Below the pieces are notes generated by a model. It was not told the origin of the DNA. It was given only the letters and a program-made list of their open reading frames with translations, and did not search any database. DNA of 64,000 bases. It comes from Aeromonas schubertii (GTDB lineage Bacteria; Pseudomonadota; Gammaproteobacteria; Enterobacterales; Aeromonadaceae). Of this stretch, positions 9,418 through 18,016 are shown in pieces; position 1 is the stretch's first letter; every line of letters begins with the position of its first letter. The position numbers and the translations under genes are program-made. Location of the stretch: contig NZ_CDDB01000017.1 in the NCBI RefSeq assembly GCF_000820105.1, forward strand, positions 27,248-91,247, read 5' to 3'.

Positions 9418-10139
9418 GGCGTCTTGCGACCTCGTCCTTGTTGTTTTAATTAGCGATCAGTCAATTCCAATGACCAATCCATCCTTCCTGGCATTACTGA
9501 CTGGGTTATCGGCCTGAACACAGACAACCCGCAGGGCCACTGTAAGAAGTTTGCAATAAAAATCAAGCACCATGAGTGCCATAAAGCGCCCAATGCAACT
9601 TTCTTCACGCAAGATACAATTTGAAACAAAATGCTAAATCGCCCCCATGACGGCTACGCGGTGAAAACGATTACCGGCGAGGTGGCCGGCCTTGAATGGC
9701 GCCAAGAAACAAAGATAAACAACTGTTTTAAAAGGATAAAAAGACCCAATAACGACAGGCGGAGATGAGAAGACGCCGCAGACACACAAAATTTTACAAA
9801 GACAAGATCAAAACCTACAAAATCAATACATCAATCTATTAATAGATAAAAAAACAGCATTTTTTAACCACAGACCCATTAATCAACAATAAGTTCCCTG
9901 TGAGTATGATCTTTGCAGACATCCGCCCGAACATAGAAACTTAACCTCAGCTTAACCACTCAAATCAAGATAATTACCTGCCTATCAATAAAACCACGAT
10001 ATAACACTCCAAAAACACCGCCGCATCCTTTCCGTTACAACCACGTTGACGCACGACCGACAAACTTGATAAGCGTAATAGCCACCACCCGAGGGTGGAC
10101 CGGAAGCAAACAAAACAAACAATCAGGAAGGATAAAGCG
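9418..10139. other. long AT-rich divergent intergenic region
   Basis: These 722 bases separate the divergent importer operon and the TonB-receptor operon. Composition is clearly more AT-rich than the genes, with many A-runs between about 9720 and 9860. I find no frame of useful length with a ribosome site, no tRNA and no clear terminator. A TGTGA half-site (9899-9903) lacks a good partner. The length suggests extensive regulatory input or an unrecognised small RNA. Confidence 0.55.
10046..10073 (+). promoter_or_regulatory. possible promoter of the TonB-receptor operon
   Basis: TTGACG (10046-10051) is five of six to the -35 consensus. GATAAG (10068-10073) is a four-of-six -10 at 16-base spacing. 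It would start transcription near 10080, about 60 bases before the ATG. This is a moderate match only. Confidence 0.35.
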
Positions 10140-12707
10140 ATGCTAAGGAAAAGCAGACTCTCTGCTGCGGTCGCGTTCGCCCTTGCGAGCGCCGCAGTAG
10201 TAGCCACCCCTGTCTCTGCCGCCGAAGAGGGGCAGAACGTCGAGAAACTCCAGAAGATCAAGGTGACCGGTTCCCGTATCTCCCGCGTTGACGTGGAAGG
10301 GGCCACCCCGGTCGTCTCCGTCTCCAAGGCCAAGATTGAGCAATCCGGTCAACAGACCGTGGCCGACTACCTGAAACAGGCCTCTTATAACTCCTTTGGC
10401 GGCATTTCACCGTCTTCCGGCAGCTCGGCCCAATCTCAGGCCTCCGTCGGTCTGCGCGGTCTGGGCTCGGAGCGTACCCTGGTACTGCTCAACGGCAAAC
10501 GGATCGCCGGCTCCCCCTCCATGGGCGGCACCTCCATCAACCTCAACACCATCCCGATGGCTGCCGTCGAGCGCATCGAAGTGAACCTGGACGGTGGCTC
10601 GGCCCTGTATGGTTCTGACGCCATCGGCGGCGTCATCAACGTCGTGCTCAAGGAAGATTTCGACGGCCTGCTGTTCCAGGGTCGCCTCGGCAGCCCCAGC
10701 GAAGAGGGCGGCGACGAGAAGAGCGGCTCCATCGTCACCGGCATCACAGGTGAGAAGGGCTCTCTGACCATGGTCTACGAGCATGACGTCAAGGACGTCA
10801 TCTACATGCGTGACCGTGACTACCTCGCCAAACAGGGTGCCACTGCACCGAGCCTCTACGGCCGCAATATCAAGGGAACGGACCCTGTGACCGGCAAGCC
10901 GGTGACCAAGACCCTGGATGGTATCGATTGCGCCAACACAGGCCCGGGTTTTGTCACCAAGGGCACCGCCTGCCGCTTCGACTTCGCCCAGGTGGCCGCC
11001 CAGACCGCCTCCCGTACCCGTGACACCATCTACGTCAACGGCCGCTACCACATCAACGACAACGTGGACTTCGTGCCCCAGGTGATCGGCTCCCGGGTCA
11101 CCAGTTTCGGCCGCTTTGCCCCGGCTGCCGCCCCCTTCACCGTTAAGGGCGGCACCGCCGGCGGCGATGCGGTGCTGGCCGCCAACGGCTTCGATACCGG
11201 TGTCGGCGAGAAGGCGACCGTCTACTACCGCTTCAGCAACGTCGGCCCCCGTGACAACGACGTCACCGACCTGACCGGCACCCTGAACCTCGGCTTCGAA
11301 GGCACGCTGCCGACCGAAGCCGTGGGGGATGTGGAGTGGAACGCGGGCTACATGTACTCCAAGACCGATAACAAGAACAAGGGATCCGGCTATGTGCTGA
11401 ATCCGTCGGTCCAAAGACTGGTCGACAGCGGGGAGTTCAAGGACGGCGAGTTCTCCCCCAGCGCCACCAGCGACCTCTCCTACGACACCAGCCGCAACTC
11501 CAAGATGGACTTCTTCCAGTGGTACGGCGGTCTGGGGTGGGACATGGGCGAACTGCCCGCCGGCCCCGTCAGCTGGTACCTGGGTGCCGAGTACAACGAC
11601 TGGAGCTACAGCGACACCTATGACAGCCAGTCTGCGGCCGGTAACGTGCTGGGCTCCTCCGGTAACTCCGGCAGCGGTGTGCGTGACGTCTTCGCCACCT
11701 ACATCGAGAGCCTGATCCCCATCACAGAGCAGATCGAGCTGAACCTGGCCGGTCGTTACGACAAGTACAGCGACTTCGGCAGCGCCTTCTCGCCCAAGGC
11801 GAGCCTGCGCTACCAGCCGCTGGACAACCTGATGTTCCGTACCTCCTGGTCCCAGTCGTTCCGCGCCCCGGGTCTGGACGACCTGTACGCCGCTGATGCC
11901 GACTCTGCCGACTTCGCCAAGGACTACGTTGCCTGCCAGGCCAACGGTATCGCCAACTGCCCGGAAGAGCAGTACAGCACCGTCCGCCAGTCCAACAAGA
12001 ACCTGAAGGAAGAGACCGCCGATACCTTTGGCATCGGTGTCGCCTACAACCCGCTGGATAATCTGAATCTGAGCCTCGATTACTACTACATCAAGATCGA
12101 TGACGTGATTCAGCTGGCTACCACCCAGACCCAGTTCTATCAGGAGCTGAACACCGGCAGTAACCCGAACGTCATCCGTGATGCCAACGGTGACGTCGAG
12201 ATGGTCTACGCCGGTATGGTTAACCTGGGTCAACTCAAGACCTCGGGCCTCGACTTCAAGGTGGACTACAAGTACGACTTCAACGTTGCCACCGTGCGCA
12301 CCGACTTCAGCAGCACCTACATCCTCAAGTATGAAGAGGGTCTGTTTGCCGGTGGTCCCATGGTCGACAAGAAGGGCTGGAACGGTCGTCCCGACTTCCG
12401 CTTCAACTCCGGTGTCGGTGTGAACGTCCCCGAGTGGTGGAACTTCGACGCCTACCTGAGCGCCAACTACATCGACTCCCAGAGCCAGGACTACGTGGAT
12501 GGTCAGGAGACAGGTCACATCGCCTCCAACACCACCTGGAACCTGAACCTGGCCGTCGACACCAGCTGGAACGGCAAGATCCAGGCCGGCGTGAAGAACA
12601 TGTTCAATCGTGGCCCCTCCCTCTCGGATGATGGCTTCACCTACGACGACTACCTCTACAGCATCGACGGTCGCGTCTACTACATCGACTACACCCAGAA
12701 ATTCTGA
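10140..12707 (+). CDS. TonB-dependent outer-membrane receptor
   Basis: An 855-residue outer-membrane active transporter. A signal peptide ends near VSAAEEG (about 31). A TonB-box-like KIKVTGSRI segment follows, then the plug domain (about 50-175, with VGLRGLGSERTLVLLNGKR and GSDAIGGVINVVLKEDF) and a 22-strand-type barrel ending in aromatic F. The VTGSRI subclass is common in Shewanella and other aquatic proteobacteria. Start at ATG 10140 has AAGGA 8 bases upstream; an in-frame GTG at 10095 would add 15 residues before the signal peptide. It is followed directly by a full TonB2 set, so it is probably energised by that set. Ligand not deducible; no siderophore gene is nearby. Confidence 0.92.
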   Translation: MLRKSRLSAAVAFALASAAVVATPVSAAEEGQNVEKLQKIKVTGSRISRVDVEGATPVVSVSKAKIEQSGQQTVADYLKQASYNSFGGISPSSGSSAQSQASVGLRGLGSERTLVLLNGKRIAGSPSMGGTSINLNTIPMAAVERIEVNLDGGSALYGSDAIGGVINVVLKEDFDGLLFQGRLGSPSEEGGDEKSGSIVTGITGEKGSLTMVYEHDVKDVIYMRDRDYLAKQGATAPSLYGRNIKGTDPVTGKPVTKTLDGIDCANTGPGFVTKGTACRFDFAQVAAQTASRTRDTIYVNGRYHINDNVDFVPQVIGSRVTSFGRFAPAAAPFTVKGGTAGGDAVLAANGFDTGVGEKATVYYRFSNVGPRDNDVTDLTGTLNLGFEGTLPTEAVGDVEWNAGYMYSKTDNKNKGSGYVLNPSVQRLVDSGEFKDGEFSPSATSDLSYDTSRNSKMDFFQWYGGLGWDMGELPAGPVSWYLGAEYNDWSYSDTYDSQSAAGNVLGSSGNSGSGVRDVFATYIESLIPITEQIELNLAGRYDKYSDFGSAFSPKASLRYQPLDNLMFRTSWSQSFRAPGLDDLYAADADSADFAKDYVACQANGIANCPEEQYSTVRQSNKNLKEETADTFGIGVAYNPLDNLNLSLDYYYIKIDDVIQLATTQTQFYQELNTGSNPNVIRDANGDVEMVYAGMVNLGQLKTSGLDFKVDYKYDFNVATVRTDFSSTYILKYEEGLFAGGPMVDKKGWNGRPDFRFNSGVGVNVPEWWNFDAYLSANYIDSQSQDYVDGQETGHIASNTTWNLNLAVDTSWNGKIQAGVKNMFNRGPSLSDDGFTYDDYLYSIDGRVYYIDYTQKF

Positions 12708-12731
12708 TAGGCCAACCCGCCTGACAGAACC

Positions 12732-12757
12732 AAGGCCGGCCCCATCGGGCCGGCCTT
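12732..12757 (+). other. 11-bp perfect stem-loop between receptor and TonB2 cluster
   Basis: AAGGCCGGCCC (12732-12742) pairs with GGGCCGGCCTT (12747-12757) around CATC. Only ACCCC follows, so a conventional U-tract is missing. It is more likely a 3'-end stabiliser or partial terminator that lowers expression of the energising genes relative to the receptor than a full stop. Confidence 0.6.
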
Positions 12758-12817
12758 ACCCCAGGTCCAAGGAAGTGATGGAGATAGGGTAATCCTATGA
12801 AAACAAGGACTATTACA

Positions 12818-13579
12818 ATGAAAAAAGCGCTCCTCGGCAGCCTGATCTCGGCCGCCCTGTTGACCAGCTTTGCATCGAGTGCCGCCCCGGCCAACCAGGC
12901 CGTCGACACCCAAGCCGCCACCAATCAGGCCGCCAAGGCCTCTCAGCAAAAAATCGATAACTACGCCGAGGCAGCCGACACCGCCCTGGCTCAGTACAAG
13001 GCCGCCCTGCGCCAGCTCGACAGCCTCAAGGCTTACAACGAGCAGGTCGCCAAGATGGTCGACTCCCAGCAAGGAGAGCTCGTCTCCATGCAAAAGCAGA
13101 TCGAGCAGATCGATCAGACCAGCACCGAAGTGGTGCCCCTGATGCTCAAGATGATCGACTCCCTGGAGCAGTTCGTCGCCCTGGATCTGCCGTTCCAGAA
13201 GGTGGAGCGCGAAGACCGCGTCGCCGCCCTGACCGACCTGATGAACCGGGCCGACGTCACCATCTCCGAGAAGTACCGCAAGATCCTGGAAGCCTACCAG
13301 ATCGAAGAGGGCTTCAGCCGCACCATCGAGGCCTACAAGGCCAGCCTGGAGAAAGATGGCAGCGAGAAGACTTATGAGTTCCTGCGCGTGGGCCGCATCG
13401 CCCTGCTCTATCAGTCCCCGGATGGACAAGAGACCGGCATGTGGAACAAGAAGACCCGCCAGTGGGAGCCCCTGCCCGATGAGTACCGCAGTGCCGTAGA
13501 GCAGGGCCTGCGTATCGCCAAGAAGCAGGCGCCTCCCGCCCTCATCAAGCTGCCGGTCCAGACTGCGGAGAAAGCATAA
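12818..13579 (+). CDS. DUF3450 periplasmic coiled-coil protein of TonB2 cluster
   Basis: A 253-residue secreted protein with signal peptide (KKALLGSLISAALLTSFASS) and a long helical, Gln/Lys/Glu-rich coiled coil (about 30-130) typical of DUF3450. ATG 12818 is preferred because AAGGA lies 8 bases upstream and gives a compact signal peptide; ATG 12797 in the same frame is possible. It overlaps the next gene by one base (TAATG). DUF3450 genes are recurrently found ahead of TtpC-ExbB-ExbD-TonB sets, so a periplasmic accessory role in TonB2 energy transduction is a reasonable inference. Confidence 0.85.
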   Translation: MKKALLGSLISAALLTSFASSAAPANQAVDTQAATNQAAKASQQKIDNYAEAADTALAQYKAALRQLDSLKAYNEQVAKMVDSQQGELVSMQKQIEQIDQTSTEVVPLMLKMIDSLEQFVALDLPFQKVEREDRVAALTDLMNRADVTISEKYRKILEAYQIEEGFSRTIEAYKASLEKDGSEKTYEFLRVGRIALLYQSPDGQETGMWNKKTRQWEPLPDEYRSAVEQGLRIAKKQAPPALIKLPVQTAEKA

Positions 13580-14946
13580 TGAAAGGAATCAAACATGCCG
13601 TCGCCGCGCTGATCGCCGGCGCCACCCTCTTTGCCCTGCCGACCACGGCGGCAGAGAAACCGGTGGATCTCAACGCCCTGCTGAGCCAGATCAAGAGCGA
13701 GAGCGCCGCCGAAACCAGGCTCAACGCCGACCGCGAGGCCCGTTTCCTCGCCGACAAGAACCAGCAGGCCTCCCTGCTGGCCAAGGCCCAGGCCGATCTC
13801 AACGCCGAAATCGCCCGTGGCGAGCAGCTCAAGACCCGCTTCGATGCCAACGACAAGCAGCTGACCGAACTCACCGATACCCTGCGCCAGCGCGCCGGCA
13901 ACATGGGTGAGATGTTCGGGGTCTTGCGTCAGTTCGCCGGCGAGTTCAAGGGGATCTTCAACGCCTCGGCCCTGCGCCTGCAGCACCCGGATCAAGCCCA
14001 GCTGCTGACCAAACTGGCCGAGAGTAAGGAGCTTCCCTCCTCCGACGAGCTCTCCCTGTTCTGGACCACCATCCTCAGCCGCATGGTCGATGCCGGCAAG
14101 GTGACCCAGTTCCCGGCCACCATCGTCTATGGCGAGGGTAACCAGGCCGAGCACACCGTCACCCAGATCGGTGAATTCAACACGGTCGCCGACGGTAAAT
14201 ACCTCACCTTCGTGCCCGAAACCGGCAAGTTTGAACAGCTCGCCCGCCAGCCCGACAGCGCCGTGCTCAAGCCGGTTGCCGACTTCGAGCAGGCTGATAG
14301 CAGCGTCAAGCCGCTCTTTATCGACCCCTCCCGCGGGGTGATCCTCTCCCTGCTGGTGCAATCCCCGACCCTCAAGGAGCGTATCGACCAGGGGGGTGCC
14401 GTCGGTTACGTGATCCTGGCCCTGGGCGCCCTGGGTGTGCTGCTGGCCCTCTTCATCGGTGCCCGCCTCTCCCTCATCGGCAGTGCCATGCGCAAGCAGC
14501 TCAAGTCTGACGCCGTGATCGAGGGCAATGCCATCGGCGAGATGCTGGAGGCCTACCAGGGTCACCGCGGCGACAATATTGAAGATCTCGAGTCCAAGCT
14601 CGACGAGATCATCCTGCGCAACGTGCCCAAGCTCGAGAAGGGGATCAGCATCATCAAGCTCATCGCTTCGGTCGCTCCGCTGCTGGGTCTGCTGGGTACC
14701 GTGGTCGGTATGATCGCCACCTTCCAGGCCATCACCCTGTTCGGTACCGGTGATCCCAAGCTGATGGCCGGCGGCATCTCCGAAGCCCTGGTCACCACCA
14801 TGCAGGGTCTGGTCGTGGCCGTGCCCATGCTGTTCCTCTACACCCTGGTTAACACCCAGAGCCGTCGCCTGATCCAGGTGCTGGAAGAGCAGAGCGCCGG
14901 TTTCGTGGCCCGTTATCAGGAGCGCCTGCACGCCAAGGCAGCCTAA
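13579..14946 (+). CDS. TtpC-like MotA/TolQ/ExbB proton-channel family protein
   Basis: A 455-residue protein combining a cleavable signal peptide (about 1-24), a periplasmic coiled-coil region (about 40-120) and further soluble segment, a membrane span near 275-297 (GYVILALGALGVLLALF), and a C-terminal MotA/TolQ/ExbB domain (about 345-440) with the family stretch APLLGLLGTVVGMIATFQAI. It is much longer than plain ExbB. This is the layout of TtpC, the extra component required by TonB2 systems in Vibrio. Overlaps DUF3450 by one base and precedes exbB by 10 bases. Confidence 0.88.
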   Translation: MKGIKHAVAALIAGATLFALPTTAAEKPVDLNALLSQIKSESAAETRLNADREARFLADKNQQASLLAKAQADLNAEIARGEQLKTRFDANDKQLTELTDTLRQRAGNMGEMFGVLRQFAGEFKGIFNASALRLQHPDQAQLLTKLAESKELPSSDELSLFWTTILSRMVDAGKVTQFPATIVYGEGNQAEHTVTQIGEFNTVADGKYLTFVPETGKFEQLARQPDSAVLKPVADFEQADSSVKPLFIDPSRGVILSLLVQSPTLKERIDQGGAVGYVILALGALGVLLALFIGARLSLIGSAMRKQLKSDAVIEGNAIGEMLEAYQGHRGDNIEDLESKLDEIILRNVPKLEKGISIIKLIASVAPLLGLLGTVVGMIATFQAITLFGTGDPKLMAGGISEALVTTMQGLVVAVPMLFLYTLVNTQSRRLIQVLEEQSAGFVARYQERLHAKAA

Positions 14947-14956
14947 GGAGTCATCC

Positions 14957-15484
14957 ATGTGGTTCTGGTTGATTGAGGAAGTGGAGTCCGTCCGCCGGTT
15001 CCTGGGACTGGGTGGCGACGTCTTGGTCGCCATCTTCTTCCTGACCCTGCTGATGTGGGCCCTGCTGCTGGAACGCTGGTTCTATTTCGTGACCGTTTAT
15101 CCGAAACAGGTGAGAGAGACCAAGAAGTCCTGGCTGGCGCGCACCGATCACCTCTCCTGGTCTGCCAAGCAGATCCGGCGTGAGATGGTCTCCCACGTTG
15201 CCATGGCGGTGGACAAGGGGATGCCGATCATCAAGGTGTTGATCGCCCTCTGCCCCCTGATGGGACTGCTCGGCACCGTAGTCGGCATGGTTCAGGTGTT
15301 CGATACCCTGGCCGTGACCGGTACCGGTTCGCCGCGCGCCATGGCCTCGGGCATCTCCAAGGCGACCATACCGACCATGGCCGGCATGATCGCCTCTCTC
15401 TCGGGTCTGTTCTTTGTTAATCAGCTCGATCACAAGGCCAAGCTGGCCGTCGACAAGCTGGAAGACAACCTGAAACACGGTTAA
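14957..15484 (+). CDS. exbB2: ExbB proton channel of TonB2 system
   Basis: A 175-residue ExbB: an N-terminal span (about 20-38), a cytoplasmic loop, then two spans carrying the conserved LCPLMGLLGTVVGMVQVFD and GISKATIPTMAGMIASLSG segments that line the proton path. Shorter than enteric ExbB, as is typical of TonB2-linked versions. It works with ExbD and TonB encoded immediately downstream to feed proton-motive force to outer-membrane receptors. Confidence 0.92.
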   Translation: MWFWLIEEVESVRRFLGLGGDVLVAIFFLTLLMWALLLERWFYFVTVYPKQVRETKKSWLARTDHLSWSAKQIRREMVSHVAMAVDKGMPIIKVLIALCPLMGLLGTVVGMVQVFDTLAVTGTGSPRAMASGISKATIPTMAGMIASLSGLFFVNQLDHKAKLAVDKLEDNLKHG

Positions 15485-15496
15485 CGCAGGAAGCAC

Positions 15497-15519
15497 TGGC
15501 CGGGGCAGGGCCCCGGCCA
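15497..15519 (+). other. 10-bp intercistronic stem-loop between exbB and exbD
   Basis: TGGCCGGGGC (15497-15506) pairs with GCCCCGGCCA (15510-15519) around a 3-base loop, with no T-run after it. It occupies most of the exbB-exbD gap. It may act as an mRNA stability or processing element that tunes ExbB:ExbD ratio. Confidence 0.55.
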
Positions 15520-15538
15520 TGAGCAAGGAGTATTTGCG

Positions 15539-15946
15539 ATGAGAAAACGCTATAGCGATAGCGGCGCCGACGAGGCCGCCATCGATCTCACCCCCATGCT
15601 GGACATCGTCTTCATCATGCTCATCTTCTTTATCGTCACCACCTCCTTCGTGAAGGAGGCCGGTGTCGAGATCAACCGTCCCAGCGCCAACACGGCCGAG
15701 ACGGTGAAGAAGGGCAACATCATGGTCGCCGTGCGTGAGAACGGCCAGGTCTGGGTCGACAAGCGTCAGGTCGAAGTGGGTGCCGTGCGCGCCAACATCG
15801 AGCGCCTGCGTGCCGAAAACCCGGAGAGCGCCGTGGTCATCCAGGCCGATACCGAGTCCCGCTCCGGTATCGTGGTCGAGGTCATGGATCAGATCCGCAT
15901 GGCCGGCGTGCAGAACATCTCCATCGCCGCCAACAAGGAAGGCTGA
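15539..15946 (+). CDS. exbD2: ExbD proton-channel subunit of TonB2 system
   Basis: A 135-residue ExbD with a short cytoplasmic N-terminus, one membrane span (LDIVFIMLIFFIVTTSFV, about 21-38) preceded by the conserved IDLTPMLD whose Asp is the proton-carrying residue, and a periplasmic domain. AAGGAG lies 9 bases upstream of the ATG. Followed by tonB after 15 bases. Confidence 0.93.
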   Translation: MRKRYSDSGADEAAIDLTPMLDIVFIMLIFFIVTTSFVKEAGVEINRPSANTAETVKKGNIMVAVRENGQVWVDKRQVEVGAVRANIERLRAENPESAVVIQADTESRSGIVVEVMDQIRMAGVQNISIAANKEG

Positions 15947-15961
15947 TGCCAGGAGGCGACA

Positions 15962-16597
15962 ATGAGATATCTGATATCCCTCCTGGTCTCGTTTGTGGTG
16001 GTGTTTGGCCTGTTCTGGGGAATGAACAGGCTGGTTAACCAGCACAGGGGTGAGTTGATCGAGAAGGAAGACCCGAGCATGGTCGACTTCATCCGCATCA
16101 AGCCCCAGGAGACCCTGCAGGAGAAACAACGCGAGCTGCCCAAGCCGCCTCCTCCCAAGCGTCCGCCGCCCCCTCCCGAGCTGGAAGTGGCAAGCACGGA
16201 TCGCCCCAAGATGGAGAGCGCGCCCATGGACATGCCCAAGCTCGATCTGCCAGTCAACATAGGTGGTGGCAACGCCCTCGGTGCCTACAGCACCGGTACC
16301 GGCGGCGGTGGCATAGGTGGTAACAACGGAGCGATTCCGCTGGCGACCTTCGAGCCCATGATGCCCCGCAAGGCGGCCCTGGCCGGGCTGGCATCGGGCA
16401 AGGTGATACTCGAGTTCACCGTTACCGAGCGCGGTACGGTCAACAACATTCGCGTCGTGCGCGAGGATCCGCGCAGCTACGACCTTGGCAAGGAAGCCAA
16501 GAAAACCGTAGCCAAGTGGACCTTCAAGCCGGCCATGGTGGATGGCAAGCCCCAGGCCAGCCGGATGCAGCAAGAGATCGAGTTTGCGGTCAACTAA
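15962..16597 (+). CDS. tonB2: TonB energy transducer (TonB2 type)
   Basis: A 211-residue TonB: N-terminal membrane anchor (about 4-22), a Pro-rich spacer (LPKPPPPKRPPPPPELE, about 57-75), a Gly-rich linker (GTGGGGIGGNNG) and a C-terminal TonB domain (about 120-211) with GKVILEFTVTERGTVNNIRV. The short spacer fits TonB2-class proteins. AGGAGG precedes the ATG. It contacts TonB boxes of receptors, probably including the one at 10140-12707. Confidence 0.92.
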   Translation: MRYLISLLVSFVVVFGLFWGMNRLVNQHRGELIEKEDPSMVDFIRIKPQETLQEKQRELPKPPPPKRPPPPPELEVASTDRPKMESAPMDMPKLDLPVNIGGGNALGAYSTGTGGGGIGGNNGAIPLATFEPMMPRKAALAGLASGKVILEFTVTERGTVNNIRVVREDPRSYDLGKEAKKTVAKWTFKPAMVDGKPQASRMQQEIEFAVN

Positions 16598-16606
16598 GGA
16601 GTGGCG

Positions 16607-17851
16607 ATGAAAGGATGGAAACAGTGGGGCCTGGCCCCGGTCGCCCTGGCGGTGCTTATCAGCACCGCCCCCTTGGCGGCAGAGCAGCCGGCCCTGTCGG
16701 ATCGCGCCTACCGTGCGGTCAACAAGGCCCAGGAGCTGATCACCGAGAAGAAATATGGCGAGGCCAACGCCAAGCTGCAGGAGGCGCTCTCGGGCGCCGG
16801 CGAGCGCATCTACGACAAGGGCGTCATCTTGCAGACCCTGGGCTTCGTGGCGGCGCAGCAAGAAAAGTACGGCCAGGCCACCAAGTACTTTGCCGCGGCG
16901 ATCGCCACCGGCGGTCTGCCGGCACCGGTCGCCCAGCAGGTACGCTATAACCTGGCCCAGCTCTATATGGCGGAAGGCAACTTCCAGGCCTCGGTGAAGA
17001 CCATGAAGGAGTGGTTTGCCAATCTCGGCAAGGATGAGAAGCCCACGCCTCACGCCTACATCACTCTGGCCAACGCCCACGTTCAGCTCAAACAGTACAA
17101 GGAGGCCATCCCGGCCGCCGATCAGGCGATTCGCCTCTCCGGCGCCAAGGCCCCCGAGTCCTGGTATCTGTTGAAGATGGGTGCCCATTACGAGCTCAAG
17201 CAGTACAAGCAGGCCACCGAGGTGCTCACCGCCCTGGTCGGCATGTTCCCGGAGAAGAAGAAGTACTGGATGCAGCTGTCGGCCATGAACCAGCAGGCCG
17301 GCAATGACACCAAGGCCCTGGCCGCTCTGGAGAGCGCCTACAAGCTGGGTATGCTCACCGAGTCGGCCGAGCTGCTGCGCCTGTGCAACTATCTGGCCTT
17401 CAACGGCATTCCCCATCGGGCTGCCCGCGTGATGGAGAAGGGGATGAAGGATGGCGCCATAGAGCAGAGCGCCACCAACCTCAGGACCCTGGCCAACTTC
17501 TGGCACCAGGCCAAGGAGATCAACCCCGCCATCGATACCCTGATGGCCTCTTACCGCAAGGCGCCGAGCGGCGAGCTGCAGCTCAAGATGGCACGCATGA
17601 TGGTACAGGCCAAGCGCTACGGGGATCTGGTGACCCTGGCTGGCAAGCCGGCACCCGGTGCCAATGGTGAGCAGCGTGCCGAGCTGCGCTTCCTCTCCGG
17701 TGTCGCCCTGTTCGAGCAGGACAAGCCCAAGGAAGCCCTGGCCGCCTTCTCCCAGGCCGCCCAAAACGGTGTCATGAGTGGCCGTGCCACTCCCTGGATC
17801 ACCTTCCTCAAGGAACAAAATAGCGAGCTGCAGGAAACCGCAGCCCAATAA
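16607..17851 (+). CDS. TPR-repeat periplasmic protein of TonB2 cluster
   Basis: A 414-residue protein with signal peptide (ending near APLAAEQPA) and tandem tetratricopeptide-like helices from about residue 35 to the end, including TLANAHVQLKQYKEAIPAAD and similar pairs. ATG 16607 is chosen because AAGGAG at 16596-16601 then has normal spacing. TPR genes regularly close TonB2 operons, so an accessory scaffolding role at the receptor-TonB interface is inferred. Ends before the strong terminator at 17905. Confidence 0.85.
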   Translation: MKGWKQWGLAPVALAVLISTAPLAAEQPALSDRAYRAVNKAQELITEKKYGEANAKLQEALSGAGERIYDKGVILQTLGFVAAQQEKYGQATKYFAAAIATGGLPAPVAQQVRYNLAQLYMAEGNFQASVKTMKEWFANLGKDEKPTPHAYITLANAHVQLKQYKEAIPAADQAIRLSGAKAPESWYLLKMGAHYELKQYKQATEVLTALVGMFPEKKKYWMQLSAMNQQAGNDTKALAALESAYKLGMLTESAELLRLCNYLAFNGIPHRAARVMEKGMKDGAIEQSATNLRTLANFWHQAKEINPAIDTLMASYRKAPSGELQLKMARMMVQAKRYGDLVTLAGKPAPGANGEQRAELRFLSGVALFEQDKPKEALAAFSQAAQNGVMSGRATPWITFLKEQNSELQETAAQ

Positions 17852-17904
17852 CCACTACAGAGCGGCCCGCGCCAGCGGGCCCACCCTTTGCCTTGGTGGC
17901 AATT

Positions 17905-17930
17905 GACCGCTCTCCGGAGCGGTCTTTTTT
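17905..17930 (+). terminator. intrinsic terminator of the TonB2 operon
   Basis: GACCGCTC (17905-17912) pairs with GAGCGGTC (17917-17924) around TCCG, followed by six T residues. A textbook rho-independent terminator. Confidence 0.9.
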
Positions 17931-17954
17931 ATGTTTCCAGGAAACATCGGCAAG

Positions 17955-17986
17955 AGATGTTTAGACGTCCAGACGTAAAAACATTC
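17955..17986 (+). promoter_or_regulatory. MetJ operator: tandem 8-bp MET boxes
   Basis: Four contiguous octamers in register, AGATGTTT, AGACGTCC, AGACGTAA and AAACATTC, approximate the MET box AGACGTCT, with the middle two closest. A further good box, AGACATCT, lies at 18003-18010 inside the promoter. MetJ with S-adenosylmethionine binds such tandem arrays cooperatively, so metNIQ is expected to be repressed when methionine is plentiful. Confidence 0.85.
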
Positions 17987-17987
17987 G

Positions 17988-18016
17988 TTGACATGGCCAT
18001 CCAGACATCTTAGCAT
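17988..18016 (+). promoter_or_regulatory. sigma-70 promoter of metNIQ
   Basis: TTGACA (17988-17993, perfect -35) and TAGCAT (18011-18016) are separated by 17 bases. MET boxes lie immediately upstream and one (AGACATCT, 18003-18010) occupies the spacer, so MetJ binding would block polymerase directly. The leader to the ATG at 18113 is about 90 bases; no riboswitch fold is obvious. Confidence 0.75.

Noticed and set aside
9899-9914. TGTGA-containing segment upstream of the TonB receptor as a CRP site
   Set aside because: The second half reads TCTTT instead of TCACA, too poor to claim.
10407-12518. A 703-codon minus-strand frame opposite the TonB receptor
   Set aside because: Val/Gly/His-biased translation without motifs; the receptor strand is unambiguous.
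14951-17848. A very long minus-strand open frame (about 965 codons) opposite the TonB2 genes
   Set aside because: The plus strand encodes recognisable ExbB, ExbD, TonB and TPR proteins. GC-rich third positions keep the antisense frame open; its translation is low-complexity His/Gly/Leu/Gln.
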